Assembly: GCA_041598875.1 (NCBI GenBank)
Contig: JBFHXP010000002.1
Location: 1-64,000, forward strand
Direction of reading: 5' to 3'
Length of the DNA stretch: 64,000 nucleotides
Source of the DNA: JAKITW01 sp041598875
GTDB lineage: Bacteria; Desulfobacterota; Desulfobulbia; Desulfobulbales; BM004
Every line of letters begins with the position of its first letter. The stretch's first letter is position 1. The position numbers were made by a program, and so were the translations under genes. The notes beneath the pieces were generated by a model that saw nothing but the letters and a program-made list of their open reading frames with translations, was not told the origin of the DNA and made no database searches. Positions 36,507 through 44,819 of the stretch are shown here, in pieces.

Positions 36507-37891
36507 TGAATGCCACAACAATAGTAATAAATTTTGTTTACGTCATTTCAGCGTCCTTTTTCATCTTTGGCCTGAAGATGCTGAGTTCTCCGGCAACTGC
36601 CCGGCGCGGCAACCTCATCAGCGGGCTCGGCATGCTGCTGGCAATTGTCGCGACCTTGTTCACCAATGGCCTTGATTACAAATGGATCGCCGTGGGCATC
36701 GCCGTGGGCACAGTAATCGGAATGGTGGCCGCCTATCGGGTCCAGATGACCTCCATGCCGGAAATGGTTGCCGTTTTTAACGGTTTCGGCGGTATCGCCA
36801 GCCTGCTGCTGGCCTGGAGCGAATACCACCAGCATCTCGAGCTTTCCACCTTCATCGCGGTGGTCACCTGCCTTACCGCCTTTGTCGGTGGAGTCACATT
36901 CTCCGGCTCCATGATCGCCTTCGGCAAACTCAGTGAAACCATTTCCGGCAAGGCAATAGTTTTTGCCGGCCAGCATATTATCAATGGAGCGATTCTCCTT
37001 GCCGCTGTTGTTTCAGGGGTACTCTTCACCATCAATCCCATGGACGGCTACACCTTCTTTCTGGTGGTGATCGTTGTTTCCCTGCTCTTTGGCATCACAT
37101 CGGTCATCCCCATTGGTGGGGCTGACATGCCGGTGGTAATATCCCTGTTAAACAGCTACTCCGGCCTTGCTGCCTGCGCCGCCGGCTTTGTTATCCACAA
37201 CAATATTCTCATTGTCGCCGGAGCCCTGGTCGGCGCCAGCGGCATTATCCTCACCAAAATCATGTGCAAGGCCATGAACCGCTCACTGGCCAATGTCCTG
37301 TTTTCCGGGTTCGGCTCCTCCACCAGTGCTGCGAGCGCAGGCGCCGCGGATCAGGGCGAAATCCGCCCCGCAACCGCCGAGGATGTGTACTACATCCTTG
37401 AGGCAGCAGACTCCGTTGCCTTTGTCCCTGGATACGGCCTTGCCGTGGCCCAGGCCCAGCATGTCGTCCGCGAACTTGGCGAGCTGCTCGAGGCCAATGG
37501 CACCGAAGTCCGTTATGCTATTCATCCGGTGGCTGGACGCATGCCCGGCCACATGAACGTGCTTCTGGCCGAGGCCAATGTCTCCTACGATCAGCTGGTG
37601 GAAATGGATGAAATAAATCCGACCATGGATACCGTGGACGTGGCCGTAATCATCGGTGCAAACGACGTGGTCAACCCGGCTGCGCTGGACGACCAGTCAA
37701 GCCCGATCTACGGCATGCCGATCATCGAGACCCATCGAGCCAAGACGGTTATCGTGCTCAAGCGTTCCATGGCTGCCGGGTTCGCCGGAATCCAGAACGC
37801 GCTTTTCTTCTATCCCAACACCAGAATGTACTTCGGTGATGCCAAGGCCTCCATTCAGGCCCTGGTAGCAGAATTCAAAAGCGCAGAATAA
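36506..37891 (+). CDS. pntB: NAD(P) transhydrogenase subunit beta
   Basis: A 461-residue beta subunit: about nine N-terminal helices, then the NADP-binding domain III with PGYGLAVAQAQH, AIHPVAGRMPGHMNVLLAEA and the VIIGANDVVNPAA motif. The complex couples proton entry to NADPH formation from NADH. A clean terminator follows 20 bases later. Confidence 0.96.
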   Translation: MNATTIVINFVYVISASFFIFGLKMLSSPATARRGNLISGLGMLLAIVATLFTNGLDYKWIAVGIAVGTVIGMVAAYRVQMTSMPEMVAVFNGFGGIASLLLAWSEYHQHLELSTFIAVVTCLTAFVGGVTFSGSMIAFGKLSETISGKAIVFAGQHIINGAILLAAVVSGVLFTINPMDGYTFFLVVIVVSLLFGITSVIPIGGADMPVVISLLNSYSGLAACAAGFVIHNNILIVAGALVGASGIILTKIMCKAMNRSLANVLFSGFGSSTSAASAGAADQGEIRPATAEDVYYILEAADSVAFVPGYGLAVAQAQHVVRELGELLEANGTEVRYAIHPVAGRMPGHMNVLLAEANVSYDQLVEMDEINPTMDTVDVAVIIGANDVVNPAALDDQSSPIYGMPIIETHRAKTVIVLKRSMAAGFAGIQNALFFYPNTRMYFGDAKASIQALVAEFKSAE

Positions 37892-37910
37892 CCCCCCCTT
37901 TATATCCCCA

Positions 37911-37943
37911 AAAACCGCCGGCAACTCCCGGCGGTTTTTTTTT
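37911..37943 (+). terminator. Terminator of the pnt operon
   Basis: AAAACCGCCGG pairs with CCGGCGGTTTT around CAACTC and continues into a run of nine T residues. Confidence 0.92.
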
Positions 37944-38087
37944 GCCTCTTCCCGTCGGGCGGTTCTCTGGATCTTGAGACCATCTTTCCTCAGCTTTTCC
38001 AGTATGATATCCCGCCTTTCCGGCCAATACAATTCTCATCAAAACAACCGGACCCCCATCTTTTCCCGATATCGGAAAAAAAATTCC

Positions 38088-38116
38088 TTGACTGACCAGG
38101 GAAAGTGCCGTACATT
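38088..38116 (+). promoter_or_regulatory. Promoter of the diheme cytochrome gene
   Basis: TTGACT (38088-38093) and TACATT (38111-38116) with a 17-base spacer. A Fur-box-like palindrome begins nine bases downstream of the -10, over the expected transcription start. Confidence 0.7.
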
Positions 38117-38124
38117 CCCCTTTA

Positions 38125-38143
38125 ATTGAAAATGAATTTCAAT
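38125..38143. promoter_or_regulatory. Fur-box-like palindrome 1
   Basis: ATTGAAAATGAATTTCAAT, with 7-bp inverted arms, is identical to the site at 39583 before feoA, and its arms resemble the site at 39024 before fur. The context (fur, feoAB) supports Fur as the binder. Confidence 0.72.
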
Positions 38144-38196
38144 TTCACAAAAAGAGACCACAAAAACAGATGCAACCCATACTAAAAGGAACGACC

Positions 38197-38958
38197 ATGA
38201 ACAAACTGCACCTGCCCTCTAAAATCCACTCGTTCGTTGCTGCCGCGATCATAACTGCGGCATCGGCATCCATACTCTACCAAACAGGAAGCGCACACGC
38301 GGAAACAGATACCGTGACCGGCATCAAACGCGGCGCTCAACTCTATGACAACTGGACCAAATTCGTCAAAAACGCACCTGAAACAAACCACCCCCTCTAC
38401 CCGGAAACCTCATCCAAGAAGGGAATTGCCACCCAACGCTGCAAGGAATGCCATGGATGGGATTATCAGGGCAGAGAAGGGCGCTACAAGTCAGGTTCCC
38501 ATTACACCGGAATCAAGGGAATTCTTGACCAGAAAGACCGAAAGGAAAACGACATCGCCGCGACCCTCAACGGGGGGCTGAAGGGTCATGATTTCAGCCC
38601 CTACCTCACAGCTGCTGATCAGGATGCGCTGGTCAGCTTCATCCGGTTCGGGATCTCCCCCTTTGTGGCGCTTTCTGAAAAAGAGTCCAGCGATACAGAG
38701 ATGCGCGACCTCGGGAAAAAGGAGTATGCAACCCACTGTGCCTCCTGCCATGGAGATGATGGCCTGGCCATCGACTTTAAACCCAAAGCGGAAGGGGTGC
38801 AGGGCATCGGGTATCTGGCCAGGGAAAACCCTCAGGAATCAATCCACAAAATCCGCTGGGGGCATCCTGGTTCCTCCATGCCGTCAATGGTTGTCGATGC
38901 CGGACTCGACGAAGTGCGGATTCGCTCCCTGCTGATCTACAGCACGACTCTTGAATAG
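38197..38958 (+). CDS. Diheme c-type cytochrome, probably iron-regulated
   Basis: A 253-residue periplasmic protein from the ATG at 38197 (AAAGGA upstream; an in-frame ATG at 38170 has a poorer context). After a signal peptide ending near AHA, two cytochrome c domains carry CKECH (residue ~82) and CASCH (~181), with SSMPSM near the end as a likely Met ligand. The first domain includes a WDYQGREGRY motif seen in c-type cytochromes of redox chains. It precedes fur and has a Fur-type palindrome at its promoter. Confidence 0.85.
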   Translation: MNKLHLPSKIHSFVAAAIITAASASILYQTGSAHAETDTVTGIKRGAQLYDNWTKFVKNAPETNHPLYPETSSKKGIATQRCKECHGWDYQGREGRYKSGSHYTGIKGILDQKDRKENDIAATLNGGLKGHDFSPYLTAADQDALVSFIRFGISPFVALSEKESSDTEMRDLGKKEYATHCASCHGDDGLAIDFKPKAEGVQGIGYLARENPQESIHKIRWGHPGSSMPSMVVDAGLDEVRIRSLLIYSTTLE

Positions 38959-39023
38959 TTTTCCACGTGAACAAAGAAACTCGGCCGGTAATCGACTTTT
39001 TACACTACCAACAACCTTTGGTG

Positions 39024-39052
39024 TTGAAAATGATTTTCAAACTCAGTATGCT
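39024..39052 (+). promoter_or_regulatory. fur promoter overlapping Fur-box-like palindrome 2
   Basis: TTGAAAAT-G-ATTTTCAA (39024-39040) is a perfect 8-bp inverted repeat that covers -35 TTGAAA (39024) and the spacer; -10 TATGCT is at 39047-39052. This arrangement predicts autorepression of fur and shows that in-frame ATGs at 38967 and 39048 cannot be the start. Confidence 0.72.
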
Positions 39053-39110
39053 GTCATCTCATGCACGGGAATGCAGTACGGCTGCAAATCGATCCGCCGG
39101 GAACACGATA

Positions 39111-39551
39111 TTGAGTCAGCTCCTCACACAGTTTGAAAACTACCTTGCCGGTCGGGGGCTCCGCCTCACCGGACAGCGCCAGCTCATTGCCGCAACTTTT
39201 TTCACGATTACCGACCACGTCAGTACAGAGGAGCTTTACCGCTCGGTACAGGCAAAGATGCCCTCCATAGGCTACGTTACGGTCTATCGGACATTAAAAC
39301 TCCTTGCCGAGGCCGGTCTTGCCTCGGAGAAAAATTTCAAGGACGGGTTTGCCCGTTTTGAAAAAGCAGGCCGGAAAAATGACCACCACGACCACCTGAT
39401 ATGTACTGCCTGCAACCGGATTATTGAATTCAGAAACCCTCGAATCGAGTCCTTGCAGGACGAGGTTGCCCAGGAGCACGGTTTTCTGGTTGCTGACCAC
39501 AACCTTGAGATCTATGGGCTCTGTTCTCACTGCCGGAAAAGCATCAACTAA
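39111..39551 (+). CDS. fur: Fur family metal-responsive repressor
   Basis: A Fur-type regulator: winged helix with GLRLTGQRQLI and GYVTVYRTLKLLAEAGL, metal-binding HHDHLIC, and two CxxC pairs (CTAC, CSHC) of the structural zinc site. I place the start at TTG 39111 (146 residues, usual for Fur) because the promoter lies at 39024-39052; the ribosome-binding site is weak and the exact start is uncertain. Three Fur-box-like sites nearby and the feoAB neighbours favour iron over zinc or peroxide sensing. Confidence 0.87.
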   Translation: MSQLLTQFENYLAGRGLRLTGQRQLIAATFFTITDHVSTEELYRSVQAKMPSIGYVTVYRTLKLLAEAGLASEKNFKDGFARFEKAGRKNDHHDHLICTACNRIIEFRNPRIESLQDEVAQEHGFLVADHNLEIYGLCSHCRKSIN

Positions 39552-39582
39552 CTGACACAGGAACAATTTTTTTTACCAACTT

Positions 39583-39601
39583 ATTGAAAATGAATTTCAA
39601 T
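39583..39601. promoter_or_regulatory. Fur-box-like palindrome 3, upstream of feoA
   Basis: Identical 19-mer to the site at 38125, ending 24 bases before the feoA start. A consensus promoter is not obvious around it. Confidence 0.72.
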
Positions 39602-39625
39602 TTCTTTTAGCAGACGAGGTGCCCC

Positions 39626-39853
39626 ATGTGTCTTTCTGAGATTAAAAAAGGACAGAGCGTTCATATTCTCCGGATTGCTGATCAGGAAATCCGTACCCAG
39701 TTTGTCCGTTTCGGAATCAGCGAAGGAAGCAGGATTACCTGTCTGGAAAAAATTCCCTTCGGCCCCTTTATGCTCCGTCACAACCGCCAGGAGATCGCCA
39801 TCGGCCGCGAGGTTGCCGATAAAATTCAGGTTGAGCAGAGGATGGACACATGA
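39626..39853 (+). CDS. feoA: Ferrous iron transport protein FeoA
   Basis: A 75-residue SH3-like FeoA with the pattern VRFGISEGSRITCLEKIPFGP. It assists FeoB, probably at its cytoplasmic G domain. GAGGTG precedes the ATG. Its stop overlaps the feoB start (ATGA). Confidence 0.9.
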   Translation: MCLSEIKKGQSVHILRIADQEIRTQFVRFGISEGSRITCLEKIPFGPFMLRHNRQEIAIGREVADKIQVEQRMDT

Positions 39854-41712
39854 ATGGAAATAACTGCCCTCATCATCACCCGCCGCACAGTGATGAACCG
39901 ATTGCAACCGATGCCATGAAGATAGTGCTCGTCGGCAACCCCAATGTCGGCAAGTCGGTTTTCTTCGGCTTTCTTACCGGGATCTATACCGATGTATCCA
40001 ACTATCCCGGCACCACGATTGAAATCTCCAGTGGTTCATGGCAGGGCCACCAGATCATCGATACCCCGGGAATCTATGGCGTCTCCTCTTTTAACGATGA
40101 GGAAATAGTGGCCAGGGATATCATTCTCGGCGCTGATATCATACTGAATGTTGTTGATGCGACCCATCTCGAGAGAGATCTTTTTCTCTCCCGCCAACTC
40201 ATCGATATGGGTAAGCCGGTGGTAATTGCCCTGAATTTCTGCGATGAACTCTCCGGGGCAAAGATGGCGGTTGAGACAGATCTTCTTGCCGACCTTCTCG
40301 GGGTTCCGGTGATCCCGACAACTGCTGTTAATGGAGAGGGAATGGACCAGATCGCCGACTCCCTTCTTCTTGCCCGGGCAGGCCTTCAGGATCCGGAACT
40401 GCATGGCCGCCTGCACGAAATGCTCAAGGTGGTTGGCTCCCAGGCAGAGGCATTGCTCGTCCTGGAAGGGGACCCTCATGTTGCGTCCCGGCACGGCATC
40501 GTTCCGGGAGAGGAAAGGGAGGAGATCTATATCAATCGCCGCAACCGGGTCAATGACATCGTACGGCACGTGCTCACGGTTTCAAGCACCACGGAAAGCC
40601 TGCGTGACCGTCTTGGACGGGCCGTAATCAATCCGGTTACCGGGGTGCCGATTCTCGGCCTGGTTCTCTATGTAATTTATACGGCTATCGGGGTCTGGGT
40701 GGCGGGAGACATCGTCGGGATCACCGAAGAGGTCATCATGCAGGGCCACTATGAACCGTGGATCAGGGGGCTGGCAACACGATTCATCTCCCCGGACTCC
40801 ATCCCCGGCCTTCTTCTCATCGGCGAATTCGGCCTGCTGACCATGACCATCACCTATCTTCTCGGGCTTCTCCTTCCCCTGGTGATCGGTTTCTATACCG
40901 TGCTTTCAATCATGGAGGACACGGGATACCTGCCCCGACTTGCCACCCTGGTGGACCGGATGATGACCACTGTGGGCCTGAACGGCAGGGCGGTGATCCC
41001 CATCATCCTCGGCTTCGGCTGCGTCCAGCTGGGCACCATAACCACAAGGCTGCTGGCAACCTCCCGGGAGAAAACCATTGCCACCGTGCTTCTCAACTTT
41101 GCGGTGCCCTGTTCCGCCCAGATCGGGGTAATTGCGGGAATGCTTGCCGCGGTGGGCGGCTCGCTCACCCTTCTTTACGTGGCGGTTATCTTCACTGTTC
41201 TTGCCATGGTGGGCACCGTTCTCAACCGAACCCTGCCAGGAAAATCTTCAGCCCTGCTCATTGATCTGCCGCCCATGCGCCTGCCCCGGCTGGAAAATGT
41301 GGTCCGCAAGACCGCAACCCGCTCATTTTTCTTTATGAAGGAGGCATACCCCTGGTTCTTTCTCGGATCATTTATCGTTGCCGTGCTGCAGATTTCAGGT
41401 GGTCTTGTTCTCTGGCAGCAACTGCTTGCGCCGGTGACCGAGGGGTGGCTTCAGATCCCGAGGGAAGCGGCCACCGCCTTTGTCATGGGCCTGGTCCGTC
41501 GCGATTTCGGCGCCGCCGGGTTGACCGAACTTGCCATGTCGCCGATGCAGGTGGTGACATCACTCATAGTCATCACCCTTTTCGTGCCCTGTATCGCCTC
41601 GCTGATGATCCTGTTCAAGGAGCGGGGCAGCAGGGAGGCAATGCTGGTCTGGGTCGGTTCCTGGGCAGTGGCTTTTCTTGTCGGCGGAATTTTCTCCCAG
41701 GTTCTCATTTAG
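39850..41712 (+). CDS. feoB: Ferrous iron transporter FeoB
   Basis: A 620-residue Fe(II) transporter. The N-terminal G domain begins after a His-rich leader (CPHHHPPHSD) and has GNPNVGKS, the switch segment YPGTT, DTPGIYG and a G4-like NFCD in place of NxxD. The membrane part has two Gate-type repeats including LGFGCVQLGTITTR and an inverted repeat in the second half. FeoC is absent; a Cys-rich peptide follows instead. The His-rich leader could bind metal. Confidence 0.95.
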   Translation: MNGNNCPHHHPPHSDEPIATDAMKIVLVGNPNVGKSVFFGFLTGIYTDVSNYPGTTIEISSGSWQGHQIIDTPGIYGVSSFNDEEIVARDIILGADIILNVVDATHLERDLFLSRQLIDMGKPVVIALNFCDELSGAKMAVETDLLADLLGVPVIPTTAVNGEGMDQIADSLLLARAGLQDPELHGRLHEMLKVVGSQAEALLVLEGDPHVASRHGIVPGEEREEIYINRRNRVNDIVRHVLTVSSTTESLRDRLGRAVINPVTGVPILGLVLYVIYTAIGVWVAGDIVGITEEVIMQGHYEPWIRGLATRFISPDSIPGLLLIGEFGLLTMTITYLLGLLLPLVIGFYTVLSIMEDTGYLPRLATLVDRMMTTVGLNGRAVIPIILGFGCVQLGTITTRLLATSREKTIATVLLNFAVPCSAQIGVIAGMLAAVGGSLTLLYVAVIFTVLAMVGTVLNRTLPGKSSALLIDLPPMRLPRLENVVRKTATRSFFFMKEAYPWFFLGSFIVAVLQISGGLVLWQQLLAPVTEGWLQIPREAATAFVMGLVRRDFGAAGLTELAMSPMQVVTSLIVITLFVPCIASLMILFKERGSREAMLVWVGSWAVAFLVGGIFSQVLI

Positions 41713-41724
41713 GCAGGTGACAAA

Positions 41725-41904
41725 ATGTTCGCAAAAATATTTACAGGGCAAAGACCTGATCCCAAAAACACAGAAAAAAAAACCCGCTGCCCCAACTGCC
41801 ACTGCATCCTTGATCGGCCCCATGTCCTTCACTGCACCCGTTGCATGGCGGAGATCCCCCGGGCCAGAGGGTGCAGCGGCTGCGGCAAGTGCCGGAACTC
41901 CTGA
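41725..41904 (+). CDS. Small 8-cysteine protein downstream of feoB
   Basis: A 59-residue frame starting 12 bases after feoB (GGCAGGTG upstream of ATG). A basic leader is followed by eight cysteines in two clusters: CPNCHC with CTRC (residues ~22-40), and CSGCGKC (~50-56). This is a zinc-ribbon or iron-sulfur pattern. I do not recognise a family. Position suggests a Feo accessory role in place of FeoC, which also is a small Cys-bearing protein in many bacteria. It is short enough to be missed by gene callers. Confidence 0.7.
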   Translation: MFAKIFTGQRPDPKNTEKKTRCPNCHCILDRPHVLHCTRCMAEIPRARGCSGCGKCRNS

Positions 41905-41923
41905 TTTTTTTTCTTCTGTTCCC

Positions 41924-41957
41924 AAAAAAGGGCAGGAGGCGCCCCAGTCTCCTGCCC
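41924..41957 (-). terminator. Terminator of the hcy/tusA operon
   Basis: On the minus strand GGGCAGGAG pairs with CTCCTGCCC around a 10-base loop and is followed by six T residues. It lies about 110 bases beyond the tusA stop and converges with the feo operon. Confidence 0.75.
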
Positions 41958-42067
41958 ACCTTCGTTGTCTGAAAACAGGGGGACGTACACAAGACAGACG
42001 ACGGCTTTGGGGTATCATGACCGGAGGGGGGATCCGGGCCACAATCTCTCGTACATTATGAATTTCC

Positions 42068-42310
42068 TTAAGCCTTGCGGATAAATACCGACCATGCTCC
42101 ATCTGCAAGCTGCTCCCTGGCAAGTACCTCGTGACCCTCACGGGCAGCCGAAGGGGGAACATTATTAATGGGCGGCCCGTTATCCAGTATCAGATGCAGA
42201 ATCTGGCCGGAATCCATTTTTGAAAAAGCCACCTTTGTCTTGACCAGGTTCATCGGGCATCCCACCCCGTGCAGATCAAGCGACACATCGGCCTTTATTT
42301 CAGCGACCAT
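42068..42310 (-). CDS. TusA/SirA-like sulfur carrier
   Basis: About 80 residues of the TusA fold with the persulfide-bearing Cys in LHGVGCPMNLVKTKVAF (CPxP reads CPMN here). The ATG at 42310 has GGAG seven bases upstream; a GTG at 42313 is possible. Such proteins relay sulfane sulfur. Being last in the hcy cluster, it may bring sulfur to the HcyS carrier; that role is inference. It lies seven to eleven bases after the JAMM protease gene. Confidence 0.82.
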   Translation of the reverse strand: MVAEIKADVSLDLHGVGCPMNLVKTKVAFSKMDSGQILHLILDNGPPINNVPPSAAREGHEVLAREQLADGAWSVFIRKA

Positions 42311-42321
42311 CACGCTTCTCC

Positions 42322-42726
42322 TTATTTTTCTCTAACAATTTCAATCTCCTCTTTCTTGGCAGCTCTTTTCCGGATCACAAAGGACTGGACATCCACTTCA
42401 TGAGCGGCAAAGGAGACAATCACATAACTCAGACTGGGGTCAACCGCCAGACGCAGGTCTTCCTCAGAAGGCCTTGCCGGGGTATGGGGATGGCTGTGAT
42501 ACACGGCCCGGATGGTATACCCATCGCTTCTGCATTTCCTGTGCGCTGCAAACTGCTCTTCCGGGTCCATGGTGAAATGCTCGGCCGAATGGTCAGTATT
42601 GGTCAATGGCAGACACAGATCCACGACTCCACCCTTCTCCGCGAGATACCCGCAGCCTTCCGCCGGCAGTTCGTCACGGCAATGGTCAATCATCTGGTCC
42701 AGCACCTTCTGCGTAATGGCAATCAC
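42322..42726 (-). CDS. hcyD: JAMM-type metalloprotease, HcyD-like (processing of the sulfur carrier)
   Basis: A 134-residue JAMM/Mov34 domain with the full zinc motif: Glu-23 (PAEGCGYL), H77 and H79 in YHSHPHTPARPSEED, Ser-87 and Asp-90. In the Wolinella methionine pathway and the mycobacterial CysO pathway, such enzymes cleave the carrier protein next to its Gly-Gly tail or release the amino acid. It overlaps the E1-like gene by four bases (ATGA). Confidence 0.82.
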   Translation of the reverse strand: MIAITQKVLDQMIDHCRDELPAEGCGYLAEKGGVVDLCLPLTNTDHSAEHFTMDPEEQFAAHRKCRSDGYTIRAVYHSHPHTPARPSEEDLRLAVDPSLSYVIVSFAAHEVDVQSFVIRKRAAKKEEIEIVREK

Positions 42727-43547
42727 AGGGCCGACTCTCTTGCGGCAAGATCACACACGCCCTGCTCAAGGTCATGAAGATCGGTGATAACGGGTGATTC
42801 TCCACATAAAGGGCAGTCGGGCTGGCGCTTCAGGGGAATCTTGCGAAACACCATCTCCTTTGCCTCAAAAGAAAGCAGACAGTTGACAAGCAAGGTGCCG
42901 GCCCTGGTAAAATATTTCAGGGTTTCCGCGGCCTGGATGGTGCCGAGCATGCCGGCAATGGCCCCAAGCACCCCGGCCTGGGAGCAGGTGGGGACCGCGT
43001 CGGGCGGAGGAGGTTCCCGGAAGGAGCAGCGATAGCAGGCGCTTTCACCGGGCATCACGGTCATGGTCTGGCCGGTGAACCGCAAAATACCGCCATGGGA
43101 AAAGGGGATTTTTTCCAGGTAACAGGCATCATTGATCAAAAACTTCGTCGGGAAGTTATCTGTGCCATCGACCACGAAATCATAGTTCCGGATGATATCG
43201 CGGATATTTGCGGCGCAGAGGTAGTCCTGATAGGTATTGACCGTGATCTCAGGATTAATGGCCCGCATCTTCTCCGCGGCCGACTCTACCTTGGCGATTC
43301 CGATATCCCTTGTGAAATGAACCACCTGTCGCTGGAGATTGGAGACCTCAACCACATCGTTATCAATGATTCCCACGGTGTTGATGCCGGCCGCGGCAAG
43401 ATAGAGAGAAACCGGCGCCCCAAGTCCGCCCGCGCCGATGATCAGCACCCTGGCCCCGAACAATCGTTCCTGGCCCTCCACACCCACCTCCTGGAGCAGG
43501 ATATGCCTGCTGTAGCGCTCCAGCTGCTCTTCGGTAAAATCATGCAT
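42723..43547 (-). CDS. hcyF: E1-like adenylyltransferase (MoeB/ThiF family), HcyF-like
   Basis: A 274-residue protein with the nucleotide-binding GAGGLGAPVSLYLA, the adenylylation region DNDVVEVSNLQRQ, a catalytic-type Cys in PTCSQAGVLG, and four zinc cysteines as CYRC and CPLC. It would activate the C-terminal glycine of the small carrier protein as an acyl-adenylate. The MoeB/ThiF family is broad; the neighbours hcyS, metY and the JAMM gene point to homocysteine synthesis. Confidence 0.85.
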   Translation of the reverse strand: MHDFTEEQLERYSRHILLQEVGVEGQERLFGARVLIIGAGGLGAPVSLYLAAAGINTVGIIDNDVVEVSNLQRQVVHFTRDIGIAKVESAAEKMRAINPEITVNTYQDYLCAANIRDIIRNYDFVVDGTDNFPTKFLINDACYLEKIPFSHGGILRFTGQTMTVMPGESACYRCSFREPPPPDAVPTCSQAGVLGAIAGMLGTIQAAETLKYFTRAGTLLVNCLLSFEAKEMVFRKIPLKRQPDCPLCGESPVITDLHDLEQGVCDLAARESAL

Positions 43548-43586
43548 CGTTGTAATTCCTCTTGAATGTACGCACAGTTATTCCAC

Positions 43587-44819
43587 TCATGATCGTGCCA
43601 ATGATTGAACGAGGTCATCCTCGATGTCTTCATAATCCTCAATGCCCACCGAAAGACGAAGCATTGCCTCCCCCACTCCCATCCTGCGCCGGTCCTCCTC
43701 TGCATACTCTTCAAATATGGTGGATGCCGGGTGAAGGACCAGGGTTTTGTTGTCATTAACGTTGGTCGCGCGCCGGATGAGCCTAAAGGCATCCATGACC
43801 GCAAAGCACTGGCCGCGGCTTACCAGCTCAAAAGTCAATATCCCGCCGAATCTCTGTGAGAATTGCCGGGATGCAATGGGATGAAAAGGTGAGTCGGACA
43901 GCCCGGGATAGCTTACCGACACCACTGCTTCATGTTTTTTGAGAAACCGCGCCAGTTTGAGAGCGTTGTCACAACTTTTTTCAATCCGAAGCCCCATGCT
44001 CTCCAGCCCCAGGCTGTGGAGATAGGCATGGTGCGGGGCCATACAGGCGCCGACATTCCTGAAGACCTCCCGCCGCAGGAAACCGATCAGGGCATGGGGC
44101 CCCATCCTGGCGGCCCACGGCGCAAGGCGCGGGGATTTCCGCCAATCGAAGGTACCAAGGTCAATAATTGCGCCGCCCAGGCAGGGAGCGCCCCCGGAGA
44201 TATATTTGGTAGTGGAGAGAACCTCCACCGCAACCCCGAAATCCTTTGCCGGAAAGAGATAGGGGGTGGTCACCGTATTATCGAGTATGACCGGCACCCC
44301 GCAGGCTTCAGCAACGCGGGCAATCGCTTTGATGTCAGCCACTTCAAGCTGGGGATTGGTAATGCTCTCCAGAAAAACGGCCCTGGTATTCTCATCTATC
44401 AGTTGCGCGAGAGTATCGGGCGACGTCATGTCGGCCAGCCGGACCTCAAGACCCCAGGGGCCCAGGGTCCGCTCGAAAAGCGACAGGGTGTTGCCAAAGA
44501 GGTGACGGGTGGTAATGATATTGGTCCCGGCGCCGGCGAGAGAAAGGATAAGGGTGCTGATCGCCGCCATTCCGGAAGAAACAGCCACCACCCCCGCACC
44601 GTTGGAGATGAGCTGCAGCTTCTGCTCAAAATCAGTCACCGTGGGATTGGTGATTCGGGAATAGATATGGGCCGGCCTGCGCCCGGCAAATGCCTGGTGG
44701 AGGTCCTCGCTGGTCTCCTGGGCAAAGGCCACGGAGTCATAGACCGGCACCCGCAAGGAACCGTGGGCGTTCTGAGCGGGGTATGCGCCATGGATAGCGT
44801 TGCTGGTGAAGCCGTTCAT
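43587..44819 (-). CDS. metY: PLP-dependent O-acyl-homoserine sulfhydrylase-type enzyme (MetY-like)
   Basis: A 410-residue Cys/Met-metabolism PLP enzyme. It shows IYSRITNPTVTDFEQKL, the SSGMAAISTLIL motif and the PLP lysine in STTKYISGGA. In the thiocarboxylate pathway MetY uses HcyS-COSH as sulfur donor to convert O-acetylhomoserine to homocysteine. Its start codon overlaps the hcyS stop by four bases, which ties the two proteins together. Cystathionine gamma-synthase activity is an alternative that sequence alone does not exclude. Confidence 0.85.
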   Translation of the reverse strand: MNGFTSNAIHGAYPAQNAHGSLRVPVYDSVAFAQETSEDLHQAFAGRRPAHIYSRITNPTVTDFEQKLQLISNGAGVVAVSSGMAAISTLILSLAGAGTNIITTRHLFGNTLSLFERTLGPWGLEVRLADMTSPDTLAQLIDENTRAVFLESITNPQLEVADIKAIARVAEACGVPVILDNTVTTPYLFPAKDFGVAVEVLSTTKYISGGAPCLGGAIIDLGTFDWRKSPRLAPWAARMGPHALIGFLRREVFRNVGACMAPHHAYLHSLGLESMGLRIEKSCDNALKLARFLKKHEAVVSVSYPGLSDSPFHPIASRQFSQRFGGILTFELVSRGQCFAVMDAFRLIRRATNVNDNKTLVLHPASTIFEEYAEEDRRRMGVGEAMLRLSVGIEDYEDIEDDLVQSLARS

